Positions 57,201 through 64,000 of a stretch of DNA of 64,000 nt are shown here, in pieces. The notes under the pieces were generated by a model. It was not told where the DNA came from and did no database searches. It saw only the letters and a list, made by a program, of their open reading frames with translations. This DNA is from Simmondsia chinensis (lineage: Eukaryota; Streptophyta; Magnoliopsida; Caryophyllales; Simmondsiaceae). The position numbers were made by a program, and so were the translations under genes. Where the stretch lies: NCBI GenBank assembly GCA_018398585.1, contig JAGTTD010000018.1:2673501-2737500 (forward strand), in the 5' to 3' direction. Each line of letters starts with the position of its first letter. Position 1 is the first letter of the stretch.

Positions 57201-60200
57201 GTGAGAGCGGGGCGGAAACAAGTGGGAAGTCATGCAATTTTCTAAGGTTGGGAGCGTGAAGAAAACACTTATATTAGTATACTTTAGATATACAGTCTAA
57301 AAAGTATTAGAATGTCAAATTTAATCATTAACGTATGAAGTCAATATTAAGGTTGTAACTCAGAAAATTATATACTACTATGAATAAGATATCGAAAATT
57401 GACTCCAACAAGTACACACAATTCAATCATTTTTAAGATCAAGTGATACTACAACAACAACAGCAACAAACCCAGTGCCTGCAAGGGTTCCCGCAAAAGC
57501 AGGGTCTGGGGGGTAGATGTACGCAGCCTTTCCTCTTTGGGGGGCTACCCTGAAGAGAAGCTGTTTTCGAGGACTCCCAACCTCAGAAGTTGGTCCGCAG
57601 CATAGAGCATGTAAAATCAAGTGATACTATAAGCCACCAAATAACTAATTAATTTCTTCGTATCAAAGTGATTCGATGGTTTGAATTTTGTTTATGTCAA
57701 GTTGGAAACATATATTTGACTTTGAAACACTGAATCGGGTTTCAGAAGCCCGAAACGTTAGTATTTTAGGAGTTTCCTACGGCTATGCTTTAAGTAACCC
57801 TTGGAATCATTGTTGGTAAAATACACAAATAATTGGCTTTTCAAACACTCATCCATATTTTTTTCGTTTAAAAATAGCGTTTACATATCGTTGTCAATAA
57901 CGGGTCAGTCTATTATACTTCCTTTCCCTTTTTGCCCTTTCCCCCCTCTCTCTCTCATGTATCTAACTGTCACCAACTTCCAAGATTTATTAGGGGTATT
58001 TTGGTCTTTTTATCCTTTAAATATCTCTCTTTTTTGAATGTCTAATCTTAAATGATTTGAACTTTAACGAGTCGGATTTAAGTTGAGTTCACGATTGATA
58101 AGAAACGTGAAATCATTGACGCCCAGTACTGAGTTTTAGTGCCCAGAGTATATTGTGTAACATGACCCTTTATATACAGTAACATTTTTAGTAACGCAAA
58201 TATTAATAATAAAATAAATCGTAAAATAAAACTTTAGGTATTTTTCTATTTGGCGTCTTAACTGGCTCTAATTATGGCGGTAGTTGTTGGCGATTGTGGT
58301 ACTTTGAGTAGCAATTGTCGAGAGGATTTACCATCGTAGTACATGTTCAATTCCATTTAAAATTTATGTTTTCCATCTACAATCTTAGTAAATATATCGT
58401 ATTATTAATAGGTTGTTGTTATCGCTAGTGCTATGATATGACTTGTAGTTAATAATAATCAAGATTTACTATAACATAGTAACAATTTTGCCCCGATAAT
58501 GGTCATTTGTTATATTATAGAAAAACTTATTATAGTGGATGCTTTATAAGCAGCCTTATTGGCTGCAGTGCTCTACTGTTTGTGTTTTACCTCTTTTTAT
58601 GCAGAGAAACTTCACTTTCGCTATCAAAGTAGGCCTTCATTTCGGCACCAAAAAAAAAAAAAAAAACCCACCCATTTGGCAAATGCTTTTGTTAGCTTTA
58701 GGATCTGTTGGGTAATCACGAGGGCGTCTCAGTTGGTGGCATCTTCTATTCATGCAGTCATCGCTCAGGGGTCAGGAGTTCGATTCCTGCTGAGAATATA
58801 CTCATGACTTATCTGCTCATGGAGATTATAGGCCTCCTTATGGGAACCCAGTCCCTCGTTACCAAAAAAAAGAAAAATTAAAAAAAAACTATTTTTTTAG
58901 AAGCACTTTTTATAGAAATACTTTACAAAAATACTTTTAATAAAAGAATACTTATGTTTTCAGGTTTTTCACAATTTGAGCGAAAGCTAAAAACAGAGGA
59001 CCAAAAAATGAAAAAAACTGTTTTAAAACCTGGTTTTTAGTTTTTAGAAAATACACAACAGTAAATAAAAAATGATGCCAAATATGCCTTTGATAAATTG
59101 GTTCATTACGATACGATCTTACACTGATTAGGTTAGTTAAGGTCGTTACATATAACCTACACTTATAGCTTGAGTTTTCTTGGATTAACTTGTTGGTTAA
59201 AATTGTACCCCCTTTCGACTAGGTTCCGAGTTTAAAGATCACCAATCTCCTTTCCCTTTCATTTACCCATTACGCATGTACTACGGGTTTATATATGAAA
59301 CCGTTTATACACAACAACAAATACAATAAAAGTGAGCCTATTCTTATATTCCGAAAATGGTAGTTGTTAGGTGAAAATTTAAGAATAATACTCTTTTAAC
59401 ACTTTTTGGTTGAATGTGATGCCATTAAGATAGCATCTTATAGGGGTAAGTCTGTGTATATCTTTGCTTTTTCAAATTCTGTCTTGGTGGGAGCCTCTTT
59501 GAGTCATTGGATTGTTGTTGCTGTGGTATCAGTTAGTTAAAATGGTCAAATTTGCCCTTGTAGTGGGCTATATGCTTATATGCTTACATACTTACATGCT
59601 TACATGCATACATGCTTCGCGTGATTTCTATGCCTTATATGCTATTCATACAGGCTCTTCATAACTATCATCTATTAGGTTAGGAGTCTTCGGAAACAGT
59701 CTCTCGTCAGGGTCTCACCTTGATGGGGTAAGACTGCTTACATCTTACCCCTCCTAGATCCTGCGCAAGCGGGAGCCATTGAGGCACTGGGGCTGCTGCT
59801 GCTGTTGTTGTAGTGGAGTAGGATGAGAGTAGGGATGGCAATGGGACGGGTAAAACCCGTTACCCGTGGGTATTCGCCCCGTTTGGGGCGGGTATGAGTG
59901 TAGGTGATGCGGGTAACAGGTACAGGTAGGGCATACATTTCAATACTCGTCACGGGTATGGGGCGGGTACGGGTAGAGGATTGTACCCGCCCCGACCCGC
60001 CTCGTACCCGCATGTGTCCGCCCCGCTCTTTCCCGTACCCGCATATCCCCGTTGTATTATTTTATATAAAATAAATTTCTCAGGCAATTTATAATTATGA
60101 AGTCATGGTTATTATTGAACGAAAAAAGAAAAGAATTTTATGTGTAATAAGTTGGACAATGGAGGTACCCGTTGGGTACCTGCGGGTAATGGGTATGGGT

Positions 60201-62231
60201 TTGTACACCCATTTCATACCCGTGGCGGGTAATGGGCCGGGTACGGTTATAGAATATCTGTGGCGGGTACGGGTATGGAGGAGGCGCCGCCCCCCTACCT
60301 GCCCCGCCCCATTGCCATCCCTAGAGCATCTACTGTCTTTGTCAGGGAGAAAAGGTGCATGTGTGAAATTATAAAGTAGAAATAAAAAGCATATTATATC
60401 CCTTTTATTTACTTTGTTCTACGTTTTATATTATGTCTTTTTGCCTAAAAATAAAGTCTGGTGCATGTAGAAAAACTTTTGAGTGGACGGTATAACCTAA
60501 GAACTAGTATCGGTGCATGTTTGTCGGATTGGAGCCTGTTTGACTAAACTTTTATTTAAAGAAACGTTTTTACTTGAAAAGTCGCTTTTTTCAGGATTTA
60601 AGGGTATTTAGCTTGAAAAAAGAAATTATTTAAAATAAAAGCAAAAGTTATTTTATTTTTTATTTTTAACAAAAATATAAAAATGGTGCCCCTCTTTAAA
60701 GTAGAAATAGAAACAAAAATTAAAAAATTTCAGACAAGTAGATTTTTGTAATAATATCATATTATATGCTTCACGACAACTTAAATTTGATCAAATATGA
60801 ACCTTGTACGAATTATACATTAAAATTATTTTTTTTGCAAAAACATTAAAAGATTTTAAGAAAATGTGAAGAAGAATTTTACATAGGGATAATGTTTTCC
60901 GTTGAACCAAGCAAAACTAACTTCTGTCTACTGTAGAGGTCTCTATTAGAGTATAAGAGCATTCATAGATTATCATCTATTAGCCTCTTAACTTTTGAGA
61001 CAGTTAGTTGCTTAATATAATTCAAGACAGTAAGATGAGTCTGTATATAATCCACGTTTTAAGCCAATAGACATTTACATGAGGGAACATATTAGAATAT
61101 ATAAAACTATTTATGATCGTTTATCTAATAACTTAAACTTTTAGGATAGATAGAACCGTTAAAGGTTTAGAGGACCCAGTTGATGGGTTAGTGTCCTTTT
61201 TGACTTTGGCTCCCTCCCTCACTTGCTTCTTGCCACCCTATGCTTAAATAAATCTACATATCACTTATTAAATTTATTAATTAATTTAAAATTATCTTGA
61301 ACAACGTGTGTTTGTAATTTGATTAAAAATAATTTTTTATTTTTAATTCTATAGTTTTTCTTGCTTAATTTTATAGTATTTAACACAAATACAGAAAATA
61401 TTTTCCTTCGGTTAGAAAAAATTGACTTCCCCACAGTAAAAGGGAGAAATAGATTTTTCGTTAGAAATTTATAAATAAAAATGTTTTCTTTAACTAAAAA
61501 GACTGGTGAAGGCGAAAGTATTTTTAACTGAAAGTATTTTGTGAAGGAAAAATATTATGTCGGAAAAATGTTTTCTGTTGAGTCAATCGGAGCCTAATTT
61601 TTGTCACAATGTGTGATTTTTTTTAATTTTTTTTTGAGTAGTTTAAGAGTAATGTTGAGTACTAAGGATGCTTGAAGTGGAATCCTCACATGTGTTGGTG
61701 AGGCCCACTCTAAATTCTAACGTCAAATATTCATTTAATTTCTAGTGTTGCGATGTTTGGTTTATCAAAGAAATTGGAGGTTGGAATTATAATTTCATAA
61801 TAATTTAAGTTATCGTGGGTGACATTTTATAGGATTAAGACTGCGCTCGGTTTACACTCCTAGGTGAGAGTATCTTCGACGCACTGAGCTGTTGTTTTTG
61901 TATTGTGTCTTTTTCAAACACCAATTATTACAACATTCCAATAATACAACTTGCATTAATGTGAATGAACTGACCGTTAATTTCAAATAGGGACACGGAG
62001 AGCGGATCTTACGGCAGCGGCTCGAGCACCACCAGCACCACCAGCAAGGGCGGCTCGAGCGGTGGTGGTGCTGGTGGGGACTACTTCGGGATTATCTTTG
62101 GCAACGACGCTCCACCGACCTTATCTGCAACCGCGTCTGCGATATTTTTGTCCATTTTGGCGATGGTTATTTTAAATTTGTACACAATTTGTGCAAGTTC
62201 TGTATTGTCAGTTACATTATTGTTTGTATAG
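45159..62231 (+). CDS. Pectate lyase, polysaccharide lyase family 1 (7 exons, 503 aa)
   Basis: Cleaves de-esterified pectin by beta-elimination in the cell wall, with Ca2+. Exons: 45159-45301, 46855-47190, 48021-48414, 49329-49423, 50270-50366, 55842-56047, 61991-62231; all introns GT-AG, phases consistent, total 1512 nt. Residues 1-25 are a signal peptide ([14 protein letters not shown]). [17 protein letters not shown] opens the conserved region, then [13 protein letters not shown] (168-180), [10 protein letters not shown] (Ca2+-binding Asp, 225-234), WIDHCSLS (239-246), VMLLGHSD (275-282), and [17 protein letters not shown] (305-321), whose Arg306 and Arg311 match the catalytic arginine region. 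[19 protein letters not shown] follows. The C-terminus is unusual for short pectate lyases: a Ser/Thr/Gly-rich linker (about 428-455), then a hydrophobic end, suggesting GPI anchoring as in PMR6-type members. Introns 5 and 6 exceed 5 kb. Confidence 0.95.
45504..45695 (+). mobile_element. 5S-headed SINE in pectate lyase intron 1
   Basis: ATTCTATAACCAATTGAG and ATTCTATAACCAATCGAG (45486-45503, 45696-45713) are an 18-bp duplication with one mismatch. The 5S core (AAGTTAAGCGTGCTTGGGCG, AGTACCAGGATGGGTGACC, CTGGGAAGTCCTCGTGTTGC) is very well kept. The body is shortened and the end is GGGTCTGTTATTGTTGTTG, so a 5S head and a (TTG)n tail occur in one unit. Confidence 0.95.
46037..46297. mobile_element. 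MITE in pectate lyase intron 1
   Basis: CCCGTTTGTCAAATGTTTAA and the reverse complement of TTTTACCAGTTGCCAAATAA are inverted ends; interior words match the MITE at 36905-37253. Confidence 0.5.
47325..47470. mobile_element. Small MITE in pectate lyase intron 2
   Basis: ATACAGTTAAACTTCTATAA on the left and, reverse-complemented, ATACAGTATAACCTCGATTA on the right are TIRs. A fragment of the CAATTTAGTCC family lies just left of it (47215-47300). Confidence 0.55.
48575..48815. repeat. GAGCTCG-rich MITE fragment in pectate lyase intron 3
   Basis: GAGCTGAGTCGAGCCCGAGG to TTAGGAGTGTGTAAAAATGG; resembles 32066-32795. Confidence 0.45.
48995..49243 (+). mobile_element. 5S-headed SINE in pectate lyase intron 3
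   Basis: CCAAAGAGGGTACCAACACG, CAAGCACCGGATCTCATTAG, AACTCCGAAGTTAAGCCTGC, then GTCCTTGTGTTGCACCCCTC keep the whole 5S order, followed by the body and a TATTGCCGTTGCTTTAATAG end. It stops about 85 bp before exon 4. Confidence 0.9.
49478..49723 (+). mobile_element. 5S-headed SINE in pectate lyase intron 4, perfect 17-bp TSD
   Basis: TTATTATTAACATGATA flanks it exactly at 49461-49477 and 49724-49740. The unit is 246 bp: 5S head (ACGCCGTCACCGGATCCCAT, GTGACCTCCTGGGAAGTCCT), body, GGCACTGGGTATGTTCCTTA end. It is the best copy for defining the element, and lies about 55 bp after exon 4. Confidence 0.95.
50462..50642 (-). mobile_element. SINE with partial 5S head in pectate lyase intron 5, perfect 17-bp TSD
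   Basis: TAAAGGTTTAATGTATA at 50445-50461 and 50643-50659. On the minus strand the 5S part begins inside the internal promoter (GGGCGAGAATAGTACCAGGA), then GTGACCTCCTGGGAAGTCCT, body, and tail. It inserted with a truncated 5' end. Confidence 0.95.
51569..51705 (+). mobile_element. SINE copy lacking the 5S head in intron 5, 18-bp TSD
   Basis: TATTTGAATATCTATGAT and TATTTGAATATATATGAT flank it (51551, 51706). Begins GTTCTCAGGTTTGGGGTCCT and ends with (TTG)4. Confidence 0.9.
51986..52222 (+). mobile_element. 5S-headed SINE in pectate lyase intron 5, 17-bp TSD
   Basis: TATTATAAGATTTGGTA and TATTATAAGATTTGATA flank it (51969, 52223). CACCAACACCCTGTCACCGG opens a 5S copy with GTTAAGCGTGCTTGGGCTAA, then the full body and GGCACTGGGTATGTTC end. 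Confidence 0.95.
52666..53988. mobile_element. Non-autonomous Mutator-like element with ~230-bp TIRs
   Basis: Identical 9-bp duplications TATCTTTGA at 52657-52665 and 53989-53997. The TIRs begin GACTCTTTTAGCAAAGTATC and GACTTTTTCAACAAAGTATC and stay inverted for over 200 bp, through TTTACTGTTTACAACT and AGTCGTGCAAGGGCCCAATT. The interior is AT-rich with a further partial inverted duplication and an (AT)27 run (53069-53122). No transposase. It could form a ~1.3 kb foldback within intron 5. Confidence 0.9.
53069..53122. repeat. (AT)n microsatellite, about 27 units
   Basis: Uninterrupted AT dinucleotides inside the Mutator-like element. Confidence 0.95.
54130..54720. repeat. AAGTGATAAA-type AT-rich repeat in intron 5
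   Basis: TTATCACTTGAATATTCTAT and ATTTAAGTGATAAATTTTT are inverted words of the family at 22205 and 30438. An (AT)n run lies at 54181-54212. Confidence 0.45.
55571..55694 (-). mobile_element. SINE copy lacking the 5S head in intron 5
   Basis: AACAAATCTAGTGTCTTAAA, GGCAGGGTTTGGGGGTGTGA, ATACGCAGCCTTACCC: complement of the tail. TATTTATAAC occurs on both sides (55561, 55698). Confidence 0.8.
56080..56627. mobile_element. Second solo LTR of the GATGCAGCGCATAG family, in intron 6
   Basis: GATGTAGCGCATAGATGAAA to ACGGGCTGCATCA parallels 29610-30126, with one AATTTCTCACAATCCGAGAA repeat unit rather than three. A SINE fragment (about 56128-56250) sits inside. It starts about 30 bp after the exon 6 donor. 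The terminal T of TG appears mutated and the duplication is ambiguous in CT-rich DNA. Confidence 0.7.
56128..56250 (-). mobile_element. SINE copy lacking the 5S head, nested in the solo LTR
   Basis: CAACAACAAC..., CCCAGTGCCTCAAAAGGCTC, GGGGGGTAGATGTACGCAGC, GCTACCCTGAAGAGAGG. Similar words GGAAACGCTCAACAAT and GGAAATGTTCAATAGT flank it. Confidence 0.85.
56660..57128. repeat. Three-copy degenerate tandem repeat in intron 6
   Basis: AACTAACTATTCCAAAAGTT and the following GAGCTGATGGGTGAAGGT-type sequence start near 56668, 56844 and 57060, spaced about 176 and 215 bp. Each copy goes on to GGATTGGTTTTGTA and, in the first two, AAATGCTTATTAGGCTTGAA. Copies have diverged. Confidence 0.75.
57452..57615 (-). 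mobile_element. SINE copy in intron 6, perfect 14-bp TSD
   Basis: ATCAAGTGATACTA at 57438-57451 and 57616-57629. A (CAA)n end, CCCAGTGCCTGCAAGGGTTC, GGGGGGTAGATGTACGCAGC, GAGGACTCCCAACCTC; no recognisable 5S head. Confidence 0.9.
58690..58885 (+). mobile_element. tRNA-derived SINE with poly(A) tail in intron 6
   Basis: CGTCTCAGTTGGTGGCATC resembles a pol III A box, and GGAGTTCGATTCCTG is a near-consensus B box about 50 bp later. The element ends CCCTCGTTACCAAAAAAAAG. It is unrelated in tail to the 5S-headed family, so a second SINE class is present. Boundaries are approximate. Confidence 0.65.
59420..59530 (+). mobile_element. Diverged SINE tail in intron 6
   Basis: GGGGTAAGTCTGTGTATATC, GGTGGGAGCCTCTTTGAGTC, ATTGGATTGTTGTTGCTG: decayed tail sequence. 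Confidence 0.6.
59575..59815 (+). mobile_element. RTE-type LINE 3' end in intron 6
   Basis: GCTTACATACTTACATGCTT, CATACAGGCTCTTCATAACT, CTTCGGAAACAGTCTCTCGT and a CTGCTGCTGTTGTTGTTG end match in order the UTR and tail of the element at 37868-38585. Upstream UTR sequence unique to the LINE is included, so this is a LINE and not a SINE copy. Confidence 0.75.
59830..60323. mobile_element. TAGGGATGGCAATGGG element with both TIRs
   Basis: Inverted ends TAGGGATGGCAATGGG, interior rich in ACCCGTACCC/GGGTACGGGT. No matching target duplication was found. The truncated relative is at 37254-37792. Confidence 0.8.
60324..61834. other. Pectate lyase intron 6, AT-rich stretch, no gene seen
   Basis: TTTTACTTGAAAAG, AAAAATATTATGTCGG and similar words suggest a decayed MITE. 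No coding or structured signal. Confidence 0.35.
61835..61905 (+). mobile_element. Diverged SINE tail just before exon 7
   Basis: AGGATTAAGACTGCGCTCGG, GACGCACTGAGCTGTTGTTT: weak match to the SINE 3' end, about 85 bp upstream of the last exon. Confidence 0.45.
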
Positions 62232-62417
62232 TAATTCAAGTCTGGCTGTGGCCCCTCAATTATCATTATTATCTCAGAAAATGAGATTTGAAATCAACAA
62301 AAATATTTTCAACAGTATACCATATATTTCTTGGACCCACCCTGCTGAAAAAAGCATCTCATAAAGAGTAATCTGACCCCATCACAATATATATATATAT
62401 ATATAATCGTAATGATA

Positions 62418-62654
62418 CCAAAGAAGGCGCCAACACGCCGTCATCGGATCCCATTAGAACTCCGAAGTTAACCGTGCTTGGGCGAGAGTAGTACCAGGAT
62501 GGGTGATCTCCTGGGAAGTCTTCACCCTCAGGTTGGGGGTACTGGAAAACAGCCTCTTTTTAGGTTAACACCCTGAAGGAGGAAAGCTGCGTGCATCCGT
62601 CCCCCCCAGACCCTACGTAGGCGGAAGTCCTTGAGGCACTGGGTATGTTCCTTT
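62418..62654 (+). mobile_element. 5S-headed SINE downstream of the pectate lyase, perfect 14-bp TSD
   Basis: TAATCGTAATGATA at 62404-62417 and 62655-62668. CCAAAGAAGGCGCCAACACG, GGATCCCATTAGAACTCCGA, GGGCGAGAGTAGTACCAGGA and CTCCTGGGAAGTC give an almost complete 5S head. Body and GGCACTGGGTATGTTCC end follow. Confidence 0.95.
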
Positions 62655-62759
62655 TAATCGTAATGATATATAGTGTGAATGAATATTTCTCCGAACATAT
62701 CTAATAGGGTTGTTAGGCTTTGCCCATTTTGGATGTCATGCTTCCAAGACGACAAGATC

Positions 62760-62878
62760 TTTAGGTTGGAGTCCTTGGAAATAGCCTATTTTCCACTCGG
62801 AAGGGGGAAGGCTGCATACAAGACCCTGTTTATTGCAAGAGCCCATGAGGCACTGGGACTGTTGTTGTTGTTGTAGGC
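62760..62878 (+). mobile_element. SINE copy lacking the 5S head
   Basis: TAGGTTGGAGTCCTTGGAAA, GAAGGGGGAAGGCTGCATAC, GGCACTGGGACTGTTGTTGT. Confidence 0.85.
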
Positions 62879-63419
62879 GCTCCCCATTCCAAGTCCTATT
62901 TTTGTCACATTATCAAAGACGGGACTTTATAGAAAAATGGGGTTTTTTCTCTTCATCCTGAGCTCTATTTTTTTAGCCCCATTTTATATATTTTTTAGTT
63001 ATTTTAATAGTTAATTGATCTACATTATTTTAATTAATTCAAAATAAAAGACAAAAATGAATTAAAAACAAACGAGATTAAAAAAATAATTAACTATATT
63101 AAAAGAATGAGTTAAAATTATGAAAATTAGGGTTTATGTTGGTGAATAATTAAATAAAAAATTACTGAAATTTAATATAAAAAATTTATTAATATTTAAA
63201 ATATATTTTATTAATTAAAAATAAAAAAAAATCAAACAAAATAATAATAAAAAAAGAAATTGAAGCCCCATTTGTGGCCCCAATTTGGGATGGGGGTAGC
63301 CTGGTATATTATGTATATAGAAGAAAGTATATTAAGGAAATATACAATAAAGTCTTTAAATAATATTTTAAGTATATTGGTTAAGATATTATACTAATAC
63401 CCCTTCAATTTGAACGGGG
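62879..63419. other. AT-rich spacer, no gene seen
   Basis: Decayed AT-rich sequence, with TTTAGCCCCATTTTAT and GAAGCCCCATTTGTGGCCCC as possible inverted ends of a MITE. Confidence 0.35.
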
Positions 63420-64000
63420 AGGACTAACGTGCATATTGGTTCTACTAAAGCGGAAGCGATCAGTAGATAAGTGTTTGGTGAAGATATTAGCAACCTATTT
63501 GGTAGCAGGAGTGAATCGAACTTGGATATTACCCTTAATTACTCTCTCACGAACATAATGAAAATCAACATCAACATGCTTATTACGATCATTAGATATG
63601 GGATTAGCAGCAAGATATGTGGCAGAGATATCGTCACAAAATATCTGTACCAAACTCGAGTGGCAAGGACCTAAATTACGTATGAGATACCGAATCCAAT
63701 CACATTCAGCAACAAAGCAATATTATGATTCTGTGGTCAACTTTATAACAGTGTATTACTTTTTAGCCTGTTAGGAAATGAGATTAGGACCAACAAATAG
63801 TGCAAAGCCCGTAGTGGAATGACGGATGTCAGGGCATCAACCCGAATCAGTATCAGCATAGGCAGTAATGGTCATATGTAGGAACCCAGAACATTAACTA
63901 GGCGTGTGCTTGAGGTACTGGAGGATACACTCTACCATCTGCTAATGCGAAGACCTAGGGGCATGTATAAACTAGGACACATGATTAACAACATAAAAAA
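63420..64000 (-). pseudogene. Copia reverse transcriptase/RNase H remnant leaving the right edge
   Basis: On the minus strand, with several stops, AYADTDSG (RNase H start), STTGFALFVGPNLIS, IWIRYLIRNLG-like words, VQIFCDDISATYLAANPIS, NKHVDVDFHYVRERVIKG and ANIFTKHLSTDRF appear in the correct order of copia RNase H. The frame enters the window from beyond 64000 and ends near 63420. It is a different lineage from the RNase H end at 40276. Confidence 0.85.

Overview
The window is nuclear DNA of a flowering plant, almost certainly a eudicot. It is AT-rich and repeat-dense. It holds two spliced protein genes with plant-type introns and plant retrotransposons (Ty1/copia, L1, RTE) and DNA transposons (hAT, Mutator-like). 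Its SINEs end in a 3' module that resembles the tail common to many angiosperm SINEs. I cannot name the species.

Two host genes are supported by exon-by-exon reading. (1) A shugoshin-type centromeric cohesin protector lies on the minus strand (14699 down to 7917): 12 exons, 416 residues, one apparent GC-AG intron, and telo-box repeats directly upstream. (2) A family-1 pectate lyase lies on the plus strand (45159 to 62231): 7 exons, 503 residues, signal peptide, catalytic motifs, and a Ser/Gly-rich plus hydrophobic C-terminus suggesting a GPI anchor. Its coding sequence is 1.5 kb but the gene spans 17 kb because its introns are packed with transposons. I see no functional link between the two genes.

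Layout. 1-829: LTR and primer-binding site of an element leaving the left edge. 0.8-7.9 kb: decayed repeats. 7.9-15.0 kb: shugoshin and its 5' region, with a solo copia-like LTR and a hAT element in intron 6. 15-26 kb: nested hAT, L1 and SINE insertions. 26.2-29.2 kb: a complete but pol-deleted copia element with a target-site duplication. 29.6-37.8 kb: solo LTR, L1 tails, SINEs and an L1 ORF1-like fragment. 37.8-44.8 kb: one SINE split first by an RTE-type LINE and then by a 6 kb copia derivative. 45-62 kb: pectate lyase. 63.4-64 kb: copia RNase H remnant leaving the right edge.

The most notable feature is a SINE family whose head is a 5S rRNA gene copy, including the internal pol III promoter, and whose tail is about 130 bp long and often ends in (TTG)n. 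I count about 13 copies with the 5S head and about a dozen headless fragments, both orientations, many with 10-18 bp target-site duplications. The same tail forms the 3' end of an RTE-type LINE in this window, at 38575-37868 (minus) and 59575-59815 (plus). That is the relation expected of a SINE and the LINE that mobilises it. This looks like a complete parasite pair readable in one locus.
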